Positions 36,273 to 49,238 of a DNA stretch of 64,000 nucleotides are shown here, one piece after another. Numbering within the stretch: position 1 is the stretch's first letter; every line of letters starts with the position of its first letter. The translations under genes and the position numbers were made by a program. Below the pieces are notes generated by a model. The model had not been told where the DNA came from. It saw only the letters and a list, made by a program, of their open reading frames with translations, and searched no databases. The DNA is from Paracidovorax oryzae ATCC 19882 (GTDB lineage Bacteria; Pseudomonadota; Gammaproteobacteria; Burkholderiales; Burkholderiaceae_C): assembly GCF_000687165.1 (NCBI RefSeq), contig NZ_JMKU01000006.1, positions 62,001 through 126,000 of the forward strand, written 5' to 3'.

Positions 36273-37160
36273 ATGGATTGGGAGAACCTGCGCTATTTCC
36301 TGGAACTGGCCCGTACCGGCACGCTGGCCGCCGCGGCGCGCCGCACCGGCGTGGAACACACCACCGTCGCGCGCCGCATCCAGGCCCTGGAAAAACAGAT
36401 GGGCGAATCCCTGTTCGCCCGTGAGGCCGGCGGCCACCGTCTCACCGAAGCAGGCCGGAACCTGCTTCCGGCCGTCGAGGCGATGGAGACGGCCGTGCTC
36501 GGCGTCGAGCGGGTGCGGCCCACCGGCATCGGCCCGGCAGGCCTCGTGCGCGTGGGCGCCACGGAGGGCTTCGGCACGCAGGTGCTCGCTCCGCACCTCG
36601 CGCGGCTCACGTTGCAGTATCCCCACCTCAGCGTGGACCTGCTGGCCTTGCCCCGCATGCTGCACCTGTCACGCCGGGAGGCGGACATCGTCATTTCGCT
36701 GGAGCGGCCCACGCGCGGCGCCGTGATCGTCTCCAAACTGGCGGACTACACCCTGCGCCTCTACGGCCAGAAGGAATACCTGGCCCGCAGGCCGCCCATT
36801 GCCCGGCGCGATGACCTGCGGCACCACGCGTTCGTCAGCTATGTGGACGACCTGCTGTTCACCAAGGAGCTTCAGTTCCTCGACCAGCTCGTCCCGCCCG
36901 AGCGCTTCGCGTTCCGCAGCACCAGCGTCGCGGCGCAATACGAGGCGGTACGCGCCGGTGCGGGGCTGGGGGTGCTGCCGGCTTTCCTGGCCGGCAGCGA
37001 CCCGCTGCTGGAGCGTGTGCTGCCTGGCGAGGCACGTTTCACCCGCACGTTCTGGATGAGCATGCCGGCCGAAGCGAAATACCAGGCGCGTACCCAGGCG
37101 GTGTGGGATTTCCTCAAGGAAGTCGGCCAGCAGGAGGCTGCCAGGCTGATGCCGTCCTGA
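36273..37160 (+). CDS. LysR-family transcriptional regulator
   Basis: A 295-residue LTTR. The N-terminal helix-turn-helix is MDWENLRYFLELARTGTLAA then ARRTGVEHTTVARRIQALEK, and the effector domain begins near GLVRVGATEGFG. DIVISLERPTRG and SVAAQYEAVRAGAGLGVLPA are further effector-domain landmarks. Divergent from mmsA and positioned behind two identical 12-bp sites. The likely role is control of valine/isobutyrate genes with a pathway intermediate as effector. Confidence 0.9.
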   Translation: MDWENLRYFLELARTGTLAAAARRTGVEHTTVARRIQALEKQMGESLFAREAGGHRLTEAGRNLLPAVEAMETAVLGVERVRPTGIGPAGLVRVGATEGFGTQVLAPHLARLTLQYPHLSVDLLALPRMLHLSRREADIVISLERPTRGAVIVSKLADYTLRLYGQKEYLARRPPIARRDDLRHHAFVSYVDDLLFTKELQFLDQLVPPERFAFRSTSVAAQYEAVRAGAGLGVLPAFLAGSDPLLERVLPGEARFTRTFWMSMPAEAKYQARTQAVWDFLKEVGQQEAARLMPS

Positions 37161-37490
37161 TACGGGGTGTTTCAATTCAAAGAAACATTAATGGCGTGCA
37201 TGACCTGTCAGATCAAGGTCTGTGCATGGATGCGTGCAATCATTCCTGCATTGCATTCCAGAAGATTTCGAGGGTGGGGCAGGGGAAGCGCCGCGTCTGA
37301 CGGGGCGGGGCACTCCTGAAGGAGCCTGCTGCGTGCGTCGGCGCCAGCATGCCGCGTGCCGTGCCGCAGCGGCGCCTGGGCCATGGGCCATGGGCCGTGC
37401 AGGTCGGTGCGAGACGTGCATGCGCTGCCAGTCGCCATCTCCCGGCTGGAGACGCCGCCCGCATGCCATGGCTGTCGAGATCGCGGTCCC
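37161..37490. other. Intergenic region with small repeats
   Basis: No gene is supported. A perfect repeat TGTTTC (37168-37173) / GAAACA (37182-37187) follows the lysR stop and may act as a weak terminator. TGCAAT (37235-37240) / ATTGCA (37250-37255) forms a second dyad. Near 37375-37400 GGGCCATGGGCCATGGGCC is a short tandem repeat. Confidence 0.5.
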
Positions 37491-38810
37491 ATGAACATTC
37501 TCATCTTCCATTCCATTCCCTATCCGCACGTGGAGTACCACCGCGGGATCGACCACTCCCGGCACGACGTGACCTATTTCGGCCCTGCGGAGGCGCTGGC
37601 AACAGTGCCCGAGGGGCTGCGCTGCAGCAAGGTCGCGCGCCCTGGCGCCGCAGGGGCCTGCGAAGAGGCGCGCTCCTGGATGGCGGCCCATCCTTGCGTG
37701 GCGTTCGACCGGGTCATCGCCCTGTCCGAGGGCGAGCGCCTCGAGGCCGCTCGCTTGCGCGAATGGCTGGGCCTGCCGGGCGACCGGTCCGAGAAGGTCG
37801 CGGCCCTGCGCAACAAGCTCTGGATGAAACAGGCCGTCGCCGCCGCAGGGCTGCGGGTGCCGCGCTTCGCCTCACTTCCCGCCTTCCTCGCCCGCCGGGA
37901 CGGCCCGCCCTGGCAGGGGCGGACCGTCCTCAAGCCCCACAGCGGCGCGGCCAGCGAAGACGTGGCCGTCTTCGCAACCGCCGCGCAGGCCCGTGCCGCC
38001 GTGCTGGGCTTCTGCTCCGGCATTCCCCGGCTGGACGCCCTGGAGGCCGTGGACGCCTGCGGCGACTTCGAGGTGGAGGAGTATGTGGAAGGGCCCGTCC
38101 TGCATTTCGATGGCGTGGTCGCGGGCGGCACGGTCTTCGCGCTCGCCGCCAGCCGCTACCTCAATACCTGCCTGGACTATGCCCGCGGAGCACCGCTGGG
38201 CTCCATCCACATTCCGCTGGACGAGCGCATGCGTCACTGGGTCGCCCGCGCCCTGGAGGGGCTCGGCATGCGCGACGGCTGCTTCCACCTGGAGGCGATC
38301 GAGCAGGGTGGCGAGCTGGTTTTCCTGGAGATCGACCATCCCGTCGATGTCCCCCACGGCATTGCCACGTTCGAGCGGGCCACGGGCATCCATCTGCCAT
38401 CGGTGGAGCTGCACCGACTGCTCGGCGAGGCCGGGGAGAACGAAGTGCCTCCCCTGGGGCGGGAGGCTGGCTCGGCCGATCCGGGACGGTGCTGGCACGG
38501 CTGGTTCGCCGTGCCCGGGCACCACCTGGGATGCGCCACCCATCCCGGCCTGGAGGGTATCGCCGTTTTCCGGCGCAGCGAGGCGGTGGTCGGCTGGAGC
38601 GAGCTCCCGGCAGGTGCGCCGCTGCCCGGAAGGGTTACCTACCGGACCGATGCGCTGCCGCTCGCAGGCATCGTCGCCACCGCGGCCCCGCCGCAGACCC
38701 AGGCCTGGATGGAGTCGCTTTTCGCGGCGGTGCAGTGGAAGCCCGCCGCGCCGCATGCCGTGCCGGAAGCCGCCCCCGGTCCCGCGGCCCCGCTGCCCGC
38801 CACCGCATGA
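37491..38810 (+). CDS. ATP-grasp domain protein of unknown substrate
   Basis: A 439-residue cytoplasmic protein. After an N-terminal Rossmann-like part (MNILIFHSIPYPHVEYHRGI), NKLWMKQAVAAAGLRVPRF (about 108-126) starts the ATP-grasp domain. The ATP-binding lysine region is GRTVLKPHSGAASEDVAVF, and FEVEEYVEGPVLHFDGVVAGG follows. The metal site fits Glu268 (HLEAI) and Glu280 (VFLEIDHPV), with Asp282 where most members have Asn. The last 110 residues contain an extra domain and a Pro/Ala-rich tail. Such enzymes join a carboxylate to an amine or thiol. No biosynthetic partner is adjacent; the neighbour is an amino-acid permease. Confidence 0.8.
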   Translation: MNILIFHSIPYPHVEYHRGIDHSRHDVTYFGPAEALATVPEGLRCSKVARPGAAGACEEARSWMAAHPCVAFDRVIALSEGERLEAARLREWLGLPGDRSEKVAALRNKLWMKQAVAAAGLRVPRFASLPAFLARRDGPPWQGRTVLKPHSGAASEDVAVFATAAQARAAVLGFCSGIPRLDALEAVDACGDFEVEEYVEGPVLHFDGVVAGGTVFALAASRYLNTCLDYARGAPLGSIHIPLDERMRHWVARALEGLGMRDGCFHLEAIEQGGELVFLEIDHPVDVPHGIATFERATGIHLPSVELHRLLGEAGENEVPPLGREAGSADPGRCWHGWFAVPGHHLGCATHPGLEGIAVFRRSEAVVGWSELPAGAPLPGRVTYRTDALPLAGIVATAAPPQTQAWMESLFAAVQWKPAAPHAVPEAAPGPAAPLPATA

Positions 38811-39004
38811 GTTCCAGCCTCCGCGGACCGGGCTGCCGGCAAAGGGGCGCGGGTTGGGTCTAAGATCCGCGCTTTCCGGCCAGCGGAACCACGCGCCGCC
38901 CGCACTGTCGGGCGGCTTCTTTCCGGCCCCTGTTCGGCCTTGTCTGCCCTGAGCGGCGAAGCGAGCGGGCCGGTTTCCCTGTTTCTTCCATTGGAGTTCC
39001 CTGA

Positions 39005-40468
39005 ATGACACCTCAGGCCACGCCCCCAGGGCAAGACCCCACGGGGCACGACCATCTGCAGCGCAACCTCACCAACCGGCACATCCAGCTCATCGCCATC
39101 GGCGGCGCGATCGGCACCGGGCTTTTCATGGGGTCCGGCAAGACGATCAGCCTCGCGGGCCCGTCCATCGTGTTCGTGTACATGGTGATCGGCTTCGTGC
39201 TGTTCTTCGTGATGCGTGCCATGGGCGAACTGCTGCTCTCCGACCTGCGCTACAAGTCCTTCATCGATTTTTCCGCCGACCTGCTCGGGCCCTGGGCAGG
39301 GTTCTTCACCGGCTGGACCTACTGGTTCTGCTGGATCGTCACGGGCATCGCCGACGTGATCGCGATATCGGCATACACCCAGTTCTGGTTTCCGCACATT
39401 CCGCAGTGGGCGCCGGCCCTGGCCTGCGTCGGCCTGCTGCTGTCGCTCAACCTCCTCACCGTCAAGCTCTTCGGCGAGATCGAATTCTGGTTCGCCATGG
39501 TCAAGATCGTCGCCATCGTGGCGCTGGTCGCCACCGGCCTGTACATGGTGGGCACGGGCTTCGTCGCTCCGGCGGGGCACCAGGCCAGCCTGGGCAACCT
39601 CTGGAACGACGGCGGCATGTTCCCGCACGGGCTGATGGGCTTCTTCGCCGGCTTCCAGATCGCGGTGTTCGCCTTCTCGGGCATCGAGCTGGTCGGCACC
39701 ACCGCGGCGGAGGCGCAGGATCCGGAGCGCAGCCTGCCGCGGGCCATCAACTCCATTCCCGTGCGCATCATCGTCTTCTACGTGCTGGCGCTGGTCGCCA
39801 TCATGGCGGTCACGCCATGGCGCGAGGTCGTGCCCGGCAAGAGCCCGTTCGTGGAGCTGTTCGTGCTCGCCGGGCTGCCGGCCGCGGCAGGCATCATCAA
39901 CTTCGTCGTGCTGACCTCGGCCGCCTCGTCGGCCAACAGCGGCGTGTTCTCCACCAGCCGCATGCTCTACGGGCTGGCGCTGAAAGAGGACGCGCCCCGG
40001 GCCTTCCGCCACCTGTCGAAGCAGAGCGTGCCCTCGCGCGGCCTGCTGTTCTCGTGCACCTGCCTGCTGGCGGGGGCCCTGCTGATGTGGGTGATTCCCG
40101 ACCTCGTGGAAGCATTCACCCTGGTGACCACCGTGTCGGCCATCCTGTTCATGTTCACCTGGTCGCTGATCCTGCTGTCCTATATCGCCTACCGGCGCAA
40201 CCACCCGGAACGGCACGCCGCCTCCATCTACAAGATGCCCGGCGGCGCGGCGATGTGCGCGGCCTGCCTGGCGTTCTTCGTGTTCATCCTGGGGTTGCTG
40301 GCGCTGGAATCGGACACGCGCAAGGCGCTCATCGCGACCCCGCTCTGGTTCGTGCTGCTGGGAGCGGCCTACAGCCTGCTGCGCCCCGGCTCCCGCCGGG
40401 CGGCCGCGCAGGCCGCCGAGACGGGGATGGCTCCGGGCCCGATGCCAGGACCGGCTTCCAGCCGCTGA
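39005..40468 (+). CDS. cycA: D-serine/D-alanine/glycine permease
   Basis: A 487-residue proton symporter of the APC superfamily with twelve membrane helices. It matches Escherichia coli CycA along nearly its whole length: RNLTNRHIQLIAIGGAIGTG, FMGSGKTISLAGPSI, MRAMGELLLSDLRYKS, GPWAGFFTGWTYWFCW, ELVGTTAAEAQDPERSLPRA, SAASSANSGVFSTSRMLYGL and SIYKMPGG. It imports glycine, D-alanine and D-serine. An orphan ATP-grasp gene lies 194 bases upstream. Confidence 0.94.
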   Translation: MTPQATPPGQDPTGHDHLQRNLTNRHIQLIAIGGAIGTGLFMGSGKTISLAGPSIVFVYMVIGFVLFFVMRAMGELLLSDLRYKSFIDFSADLLGPWAGFFTGWTYWFCWIVTGIADVIAISAYTQFWFPHIPQWAPALACVGLLLSLNLLTVKLFGEIEFWFAMVKIVAIVALVATGLYMVGTGFVAPAGHQASLGNLWNDGGMFPHGLMGFFAGFQIAVFAFSGIELVGTTAAEAQDPERSLPRAINSIPVRIIVFYVLALVAIMAVTPWREVVPGKSPFVELFVLAGLPAAAGIINFVVLTSAASSANSGVFSTSRMLYGLALKEDAPRAFRHLSKQSVPSRGLLFSCTCLLAGALLMWVIPDLVEAFTLVTTVSAILFMFTWSLILLSYIAYRRNHPERHAASIYKMPGGAAMCAACLAFFVFILGLLALESDTRKALIATPLWFVLLGAAYSLLRPGSRRAAAQAAETGMAPGPMPGPASSR

Positions 40469-40670
40469 CCGCGCGGGGCATTCCAGGGGGCGACACCTGG
40501 CCCATGCGGAGTGCGGCTTCGTGCCGCGCTGCCCGAAAAGCCGGGCGCTTGCCGCCTTCTTCCGGGGATCGGCGCGCCGCAGGCTGCGTAACCTTCCGGG
40601 GAGCGCATGCGGTTTCGCTCCGGGCAGGGTGCCAGGAGCGGCGGGCGCCATTCCTCAGGAGCCTGCGGCC

Positions 40671-41246
40671 ATGTCCCCCATCATTTCCGGTCTCGCGTCC
40701 GTCGCGTCCATGCTGTACAACGCGGCCTCCTCGTCCAGGGCGTCCTCCGGCCCGGCAGGCAAGGGTGCCGACACATCGTCCCTGCCCGACCCCTCGGCAG
40801 TCGTGACGCTGAGCCAGGATGCAGGCGGCCTCGCCCGCCTGGCCGGCCAGGGCGTGATGGCCTCCACGGCTCAGGCGCAGGCCGGCCTGCTGGCCACGGG
40901 CGGATCGGCAGGCGGTGCGCTGCAGGCGCTGTCGTCCAACCGCGCCGTGCCGAAGGAAGACTTCCAGGCGCTGCTCACGCGCTTCGGTGCCACGGACGCG
41001 CAGAAGGAGCAGCTCACTGCGGGCTTCGACACCGACAAGGACGGCACCATCACGCGCGACGAGTTCCTCCAGGGCCTTGCGCAGACGGCGGGCCCGCAGG
41101 GTTCGGGGGAGTTCGCGCAGTCCCTCCTGGCGCTGCTCGACCGCGGCGCCGCCGGCAATGCCGACGGGACCGTGGGCGCCAACGAGTTCAGCGCGCTGAC
41201 CACCGCGTTCGCGGACATGTCACGGCGCCCGCGCAACATCCTCTGA
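40671..41246 (+). CDS. EF-hand calcium-binding domain protein
   Basis: A 191-residue protein with a low-complexity Ala/Ser/Gly N-terminal half and an EF-hand pair. The first loop is canonical: DTDKDGTITRDE (120-131), with Asp at positions 1, 3 and 5, Gly6 and an acidic twelfth residue. The second (about 157-172, NADGTVGANEF) is degenerate. There is no signal peptide or membrane segment. AGGAG precedes the ATG. It is transcribed towards carA but separated by 170 bases containing a promoter-like TACAAT. The role is unknown. Confidence 0.75.
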   Translation: MSPIISGLASVASMLYNAASSSRASSGPAGKGADTSSLPDPSAVVTLSQDAGGLARLAGQGVMASTAQAQAGLLATGGSAGGALQALSSNRAVPKEDFQALLTRFGATDAQKEQLTAGFDTDKDGTITRDEFLQGLAQTAGPQGSGEFAQSLLALLDRGAAGNADGTVGANEFSALTTAFADMSRRPRNIL

Positions 41247-41416
41247 AGGCTGCGGAGATTGGCCGGCCGCCGACCGCGGCACCCGGGTGAGGCTACAATT
41301 GGAGGCTTTCCCGCAAAAACGTCGCCCGGCCGCAACCAAAGCAATCCTTCCATAAAGAGCAGTCCTCAGGTCCATCCCGAGGGCTCCGGGCGACCCGTAA
41401 CCATCCGGAGAACCCA

Positions 41417-45854
<4,438 letters not shown>

Positions 45855-45921
45855 CGGCGCCCGCACGCCTGTCCCGCACGGGCCTGCCCCGTGCGGCGGC
45901 CGGTGTGGACAGGCATGAAAA

Positions 45922-45940
45922 ACCGGCATAATTTGCCGGT
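45922..45940 (+). promoter_or_regulatory. Inverted repeat with embedded -10-like element before greA
   Basis: ACCGGCA (45922-45928) and TGCCGGT (45934-45940) are perfect dyad arms around TAATT. A TGGACA (45906-45911) lies 17 bases before TAATTT (45929-45934), so the repeat could overlap a promoter. If it is active, the GCAA hairpin downstream would be in the greA leader. Confidence 0.4.
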
Positions 45941-45952
45941 GACCTATTCAAG

Positions 45953-45986
45953 ACCGCCGCGCGGCAACGCGCGGCGGTTTGCTTTT
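45953..45986 (+). terminator. GCAA-capped hairpin terminator/attenuator between carB and greA
   Basis: An 11-bp perfect stem (45953-45963 with 45968-45978) is closed by the GNRA tetraloop GCAA. The tail is TTTGCTTTT. It can end carB transcription and, if the promoter-like site just upstream is real, act as a leader terminator for greA. Confidence 0.8.
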
Positions 45987-46071
45987 GGGGCGCAGCCAAA
46001 CCCTTTCGCGGTCTGCTGCGCCGGTAGGCCGCGCGCGTGCGCGGCATGAGTTGAACGTGGAGACTGATTCA

Positions 46072-46548
46072 ATGGCCACCATTCCCATCACCAAGCGCGG
46101 CGCCGAAAAGCTCAAGGAAGAGCTGCACCGCCTGAAGACCGTCGAGCGGCCCGCCGTCATCAACGCCATCGCGGAAGCCCGCGCGCAGGGCGACCTGAGC
46201 GAAAACGCCGAGTACGAGGCCGCCAAGGACCGCCAGGGCTTCATCGAGGGCCGCATCCAGGAGGTGGAAGGCAAGCTGTCCGCTGCGCAGGTAATCGATC
46301 CCGCGCAACTGGACGCGGGCGGCAAGGTGGTGTTCGGCGCCACGGTGGATCTCGAGGACGAGGAGTCCGGAGACCCGGTGACCTACCAGATCGTGGGCGA
46401 GGACGAGGCCGACCTCAAGCAGGGACTGATCAACGTGTCCAGCCCGATCGCGCGCGCGCTCATCGGCAAGGAAGAGGGCGATACGGCAGAAGTGCAGGCG
46501 CCCGGTGGCCTGCGCCGCTACGAGGTCGTGGCCGTCCGCTACCAGTAA
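46072..46548 (+). CDS. greA: Transcription elongation factor GreA
   Basis: Rescues backtracked RNA polymerase by stimulating transcript cleavage. The 158-residue product has the N-terminal coiled coil with the tip acidic pair in [13 protein letters not shown] and the C-terminal FKBP-like domain ([31 protein letters not shown]-type [19 protein letters not shown]). The start at 46072 follows a purine stretch (GTGGAGACTG). The leader after carB contains two hairpins. The DUF4149 gene starts 32 bases downstream. Confidence 0.97.
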   Translation: MATIPITKRGAEKLKEELHRLKTVERPAVINAIAEARAQGDLSENAEYEAAKDRQGFIEGRIQEVEGKLSAAQVIDPAQLDAGGKVVFGATVDLEDEESGDPVTYQIVGEDEADLKQGLINVSSPIARALIGKEEGDTAEVQAPGGLRRYEVVAVRYQ

Positions 46549-46580
46549 GCACCACCACCTCCCGCGCCGCCGAGCTCACC

Positions 46581-46991
46581 ATGCGCCACCGCCTGCACGT
46601 CCTGCTGGCCGCCCTGTGGTGGGGCAGCCTTTCCACGATCGGCTTCCTCGCCGTGCCCATGCTGTTCGCGCACCTGCCGACGCCGGTGATGGCAGGCAAC
46701 ATGGCGGCCCGGCTGTTCGAGGCGCAGACCTTCGTTTCCGCTGCCTGCGGCATGGGCCTGCTCTTGGCCTCGCAGGGCAGGGGCGATGCGCCGCGGGAAG
46801 ATTGGGCGAAGGAGGCGATGCCCTGGATCATCGGCGGCCTGCTGCTGGCCTTGCTCGTGCAGTACGGCGTGGCGCCGCGCATCGTGGCGCGCACCCAGCT
46901 CAAGCTGTGGCACAGCGTGGGAACGGTGATGTATGCCCTGCAGTGGCTGTGCGCATTGCGGGTGCTGTGGCGCGCTTGCGCGCCGCGATAG
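46581..46991 (+). CDS. DUF4149-family membrane protein
   Basis: A 136-residue inner-membrane protein with four hydrophobic segments ([73 protein letters not shown]). It matches DUF4149 proteins, which in betaproteobacteria are regularly found after greA. Function is unknown. Confidence 0.82.
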   Translation: MRHRLHVLLAALWWGSLSTIGFLAVPMLFAHLPTPVMAGNMAARLFEAQTFVSAACGMGLLLASQGRGDAPREDWAKEAMPWIIGGLLLALLVQYGVAPRIVARTQLKLWHSVGTVMYALQWLCALRVLWRACAPR

Positions 46992-47083
46992 AGCGAAGAA
47001 CGGCCAGGGCCGCCACCGCAGCCGGCGTTTGCAGGGTCTCGCGCAAAGGGCAGGGCGGCCGGCGGACGCACCCTGCCGTGGCG

Positions 47084-47851
47084 TCATTCCCGCCAGTGCT
47101 CCGCCACCCAGGGCGTGGGCTCGATATGGCGGAACCGGCGGTTGCGCCGGCCTGCGAGGGCATCCGGCGGATTGCATTCCCCGTGGAAGATCACCACGCG
47201 CGCGCCCGGTGGAATCGCCGGCGGCCGCCAGTAGTTGGCGGGCCAGCGCGGAATGCTGTGGTACTTGAAGCTCGGGCACCAGGCCGCCGGCCAGTAGCTG
47301 AGCTTGCCCTGGCGGTGCAGGAAGTCCGACAGGTAGGCCTGTTCATTGCGGAACTGCGCGCGGATCGCCTCGAAGTTATCGCGAAAGTACTCCAGCACGC
47401 CCGGGTGCGCGCCGATCTCGAACCGGTAGACGGACGAATTGCCGGTGATCCGCCAGGGTCGCTTGTAGTCGTGGATGATGACGAATTCGCCCGGCTGGGT
47501 GAAGAAATCGTCCAGCGGGCCGACCACCACCACGTCCACGTCGAGGAACAGCGCCGTTCCGCGCAACCCGTACAGATCCGGGTGGAAGGTGGCCAGCTTG
47601 GTCCAGCCGCGCTCCGGGATGCCCGCGGGCAGCTCGAGCGGAGGAATGGGAAAGCACTCCACCTCCTGCCGGATGCCCTGGGAATCGTCCGTCAGGCAGA
47701 TGAAGCGGAACGGGCCCGTGAGATGCCGGCGCACCATGGCGTACAGCCGGTTCACATAGTCCGGTCCGTACTTCGTGCCCCATTTCATGCAGAGGATGTG
47801 GCGCTGGGACGAGTTCGCCTGCGCCTGCGTGGCGCCGATGTCCGTGCCCAT
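47084..47851 (-). CDS. Glycosyltransferase-like protein with DxD motif
   Basis: A 255-residue cytoplasmic protein. The GT-A style features are [20 protein letters not shown] near the start, [11 protein letters not shown], and [19 protein letters not shown] with Asp104-x-Asp106 for nucleotide-sugar metal binding. [19 protein letters not shown] and [11 protein letters not shown] are later landmarks. It resembles the nucleotide-diphospho-sugar transferases without a fixed CAZy name. It lies 18 bases after yhbY on the same strand and may be co-transcribed. The acceptor is unknown. Confidence 0.75.
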   Translation of the reverse strand: MGTDIGATQAQANSSQRHILCMKWGTKYGPDYVNRLYAMVRRHLTGPFRFICLTDDSQGIRQEVECFPIPPLELPAGIPERGWTKLATFHPDLYGLRGTALFLDVDVVVVGPLDDFFTQPGEFVIIHDYKRPWRITGNSSVYRFEIGAHPGVLEYFRDNFEAIRAQFRNEQAYLSDFLHRQGKLSYWPAAWCPSFKYHSIPRWPANYWRPPAIPPGARVVIFHGECNPPDALAGRRNRRFRHIEPTPWVAEHWRE

Positions 47852-47869
47852 CGCGTCAGTTCCCCTGCA

Positions 47870-48346
47870 TCAATCCGCCTGCCGCTTCTTCACGGAGGTC
47901 TGCTTCGGCTTCTTGGCGCGCTTGATCTGGCCGCCGGGCGTCAGGCGCTGGTTGCCGAGCACGCGCAGCTGCTTCACTTCCGGCCGCTGGCCGCCACGCT
48001 TGCTGAATTTGAGGACCTTCACGTCCCGCGGGCCGGGCATGCGGTCCTCATCGACCGTCTTCGCCTTCTGCGCTGGAGGGCGCCAGAGCACGATGAGCTT
48101 GCCGATGTGCTGGATCGGCGCTGCATTCAATTCATCGGCCAGTTTCTGGTAGATCTGGTCGCGCGCGGCGCGGTCGTCGCCGAGAATGCGCACCTTGATG
48201 AGGCCGTGGGCCGACAGCGCGGCATCGACCTCTTTCTGGACCGCTGCGGTGAGGCCGTCGCCGCCGATCATCACCACGGGGTCCAGGTGGTGGGCGTTGG
48301 CGCGGTGTTCCCGGCGCTCCGCGGGGGTCAATTGGATTTGGGGCAT
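47870..48346 (-). CDS. yhbY: CRM-domain ribosome-assembly protein YhbY
   Basis: Binds the precursor 50S subunit during assembly. The 158-residue product has the CRM domain over residues 1-97 ([65 protein letters not shown]). A 60-residue basic tail follows ([15 protein letters not shown]) that Escherichia coli YhbY lacks. It is divergent from rlmE with only 21 bases between start codons, a pairing conserved across proteobacteria. Confidence 0.93.
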   Translation of the reverse strand: MPQIQLTPAERREHRANAHHLDPVVMIGGDGLTAAVQKEVDAALSAHGLIKVRILGDDRAARDQIYQKLADELNAAPIQHIGKLIVLWRPPAQKAKTVDEDRMPGPRDVKVLKFSKRGGQRPEVKQLRVLGNQRLTPGGQIKRAKKPKQTSVKKRQAD

Positions 48347-48367
48347 GGGCCGTATTATCGAGGCAGG

Positions 48368-49024
48368 ATGAAAGCCAACACAAAAAGCAAGAAGGTGAAC
48401 AAGGCGTGGCTCCACGACCATGTCAACGACACCTACGTCAAGCTCGCCCAGAAAGAGGGCTACCGCGCACGCGCCGCCTACAAGCTCAAGGAGATCGACG
48501 AAACCCTCGGCCTCATTCGCCCCGGGCAGGTGGTGGTCGATCTCGGCTCCGCGCCCGGCGCCTGGAGCCAGTACCTGCGCCGGCGCATGGCGCCTGCCGG
48601 CGCCGCCACCGGCCAGCTCAACGGCACGCTGATCGCCCTCGACATCCTGCCCATGGAGCCGATCGAGGGCGTCACCTTCCTGCAGGGCGACTTCCGCGAG
48701 GAAGACGTGCTCGCGCGGCTGCAGGAGACGGTGCAGGGCCGGCCGGTGGACGTGGTGGTGTCGGACATGGCGCCCAACCTGTCGGGGGTGGAGTCCGTCG
48801 ATGCCGTGCGCATCGCCCACCTGATCGAGCTGGCGGTGGATTTCGCGCAGCAGCACCTCAAGCCGGACGGTGCGCTGGTGGTGAAACTCTTCCATGGCAG
48901 CGGCTATGCCCAGCTGGTGCAGCTTTTCAAGGAAAACTTCCGCACCGTGAAACCGATGAAGCCCAAGGCATCCCGCGACAAGTCGTCCGAAACCTTTCTC
49001 GTCGGAATGGGTTTGCGCAAATAA
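48368..49024 (+). CDS. rlmE: 23S rRNA 2'-O-methyltransferase (Um2552)
   Basis: Methylates the ribose of U2552 in the ribosomal A loop with SAM. It is 218 residues, with a basic N-terminal extension then the Rossmann SAM site [15 protein letters not shown]. The catalytic tetrad fits Lys39 (AAYKLKEID), Asp133 (VVSDMAPN), Lys173 (VVKLFHG) and Glu208 (SSETFLV). It lies upstream of ftsH as in many bacteria, but 214 bases of separate promoter region intervene here. Confidence 0.97.
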   Translation: MKANTKSKKVNKAWLHDHVNDTYVKLAQKEGYRARAAYKLKEIDETLGLIRPGQVVVDLGSAPGAWSQYLRRRMAPAGAATGQLNGTLIALDILPMEPIEGVTFLQGDFREEDVLARLQETVQGRPVDVVVSDMAPNLSGVESVDAVRIAHLIELAVDFAQQHLKPDGALVVKLFHGSGYAQLVQLFKENFRTVKPMKPKASRDKSSETFLVGMGLRK

Positions 49025-49091
49025 CCCGGCGGGAATTTTTCCCGACTCCGTGCAGGCGGCCATGCCGCGGGAGGGTCATCCGGATGCCGGA

Positions 49092-49108
49092 GCTATGGTG
49101 ACCATAGC
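49092..49108. repeat. Perfect 17-base palindrome in the rlmE-ftsH gap
   Basis: GCTATGGT (49092-49099) and ACCATAGC (49101-49108) are exact reverse complements around a single G. There is no T tract, so it is not a standard terminator. It lies 33 bases before the heat-shock-like promoter of ftsH and could bind a regulator. Confidence 0.55.
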
Positions 49109-49140
49109 CGCGGTTGGGGTAAAGGCAAGGGGGCGCCCGC

Positions 49141-49168
49141 CTTGAAAGGCCTAAAATGCGCCCTAAAT
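49141..49168 (+). promoter_or_regulatory. Heat-shock (sigma-32) promoter of ftsH
   Basis: CTTGAAA (49141-49147), 13 bases, then CCCTAAAT (49161-49168) fits the sigma-32 consensus CTTGAAA-N11-16-CCCCATnT with only the extended -10 imperfect. It is 71 bases before the ftsH start. FtsH is a heat-shock protease that degrades sigma-32 in other proteobacteria. Confidence 0.7.
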
Positions 49169-49238
49169 GCGCTGGAACATGCCCCCGGTGAGCGTCTGAT
49201 CCGGCCATTGTTCTCCCCCTCGATTCTGGAGCCCCGCT

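Noticed and set aside
37375-37400. GGGCCATGGGCCATGGGCC as a repeat array or CRISPR piece
   Set aside because: It is only two to three short copies without spacers and looks like simple slippage in G+C-rich DNA.
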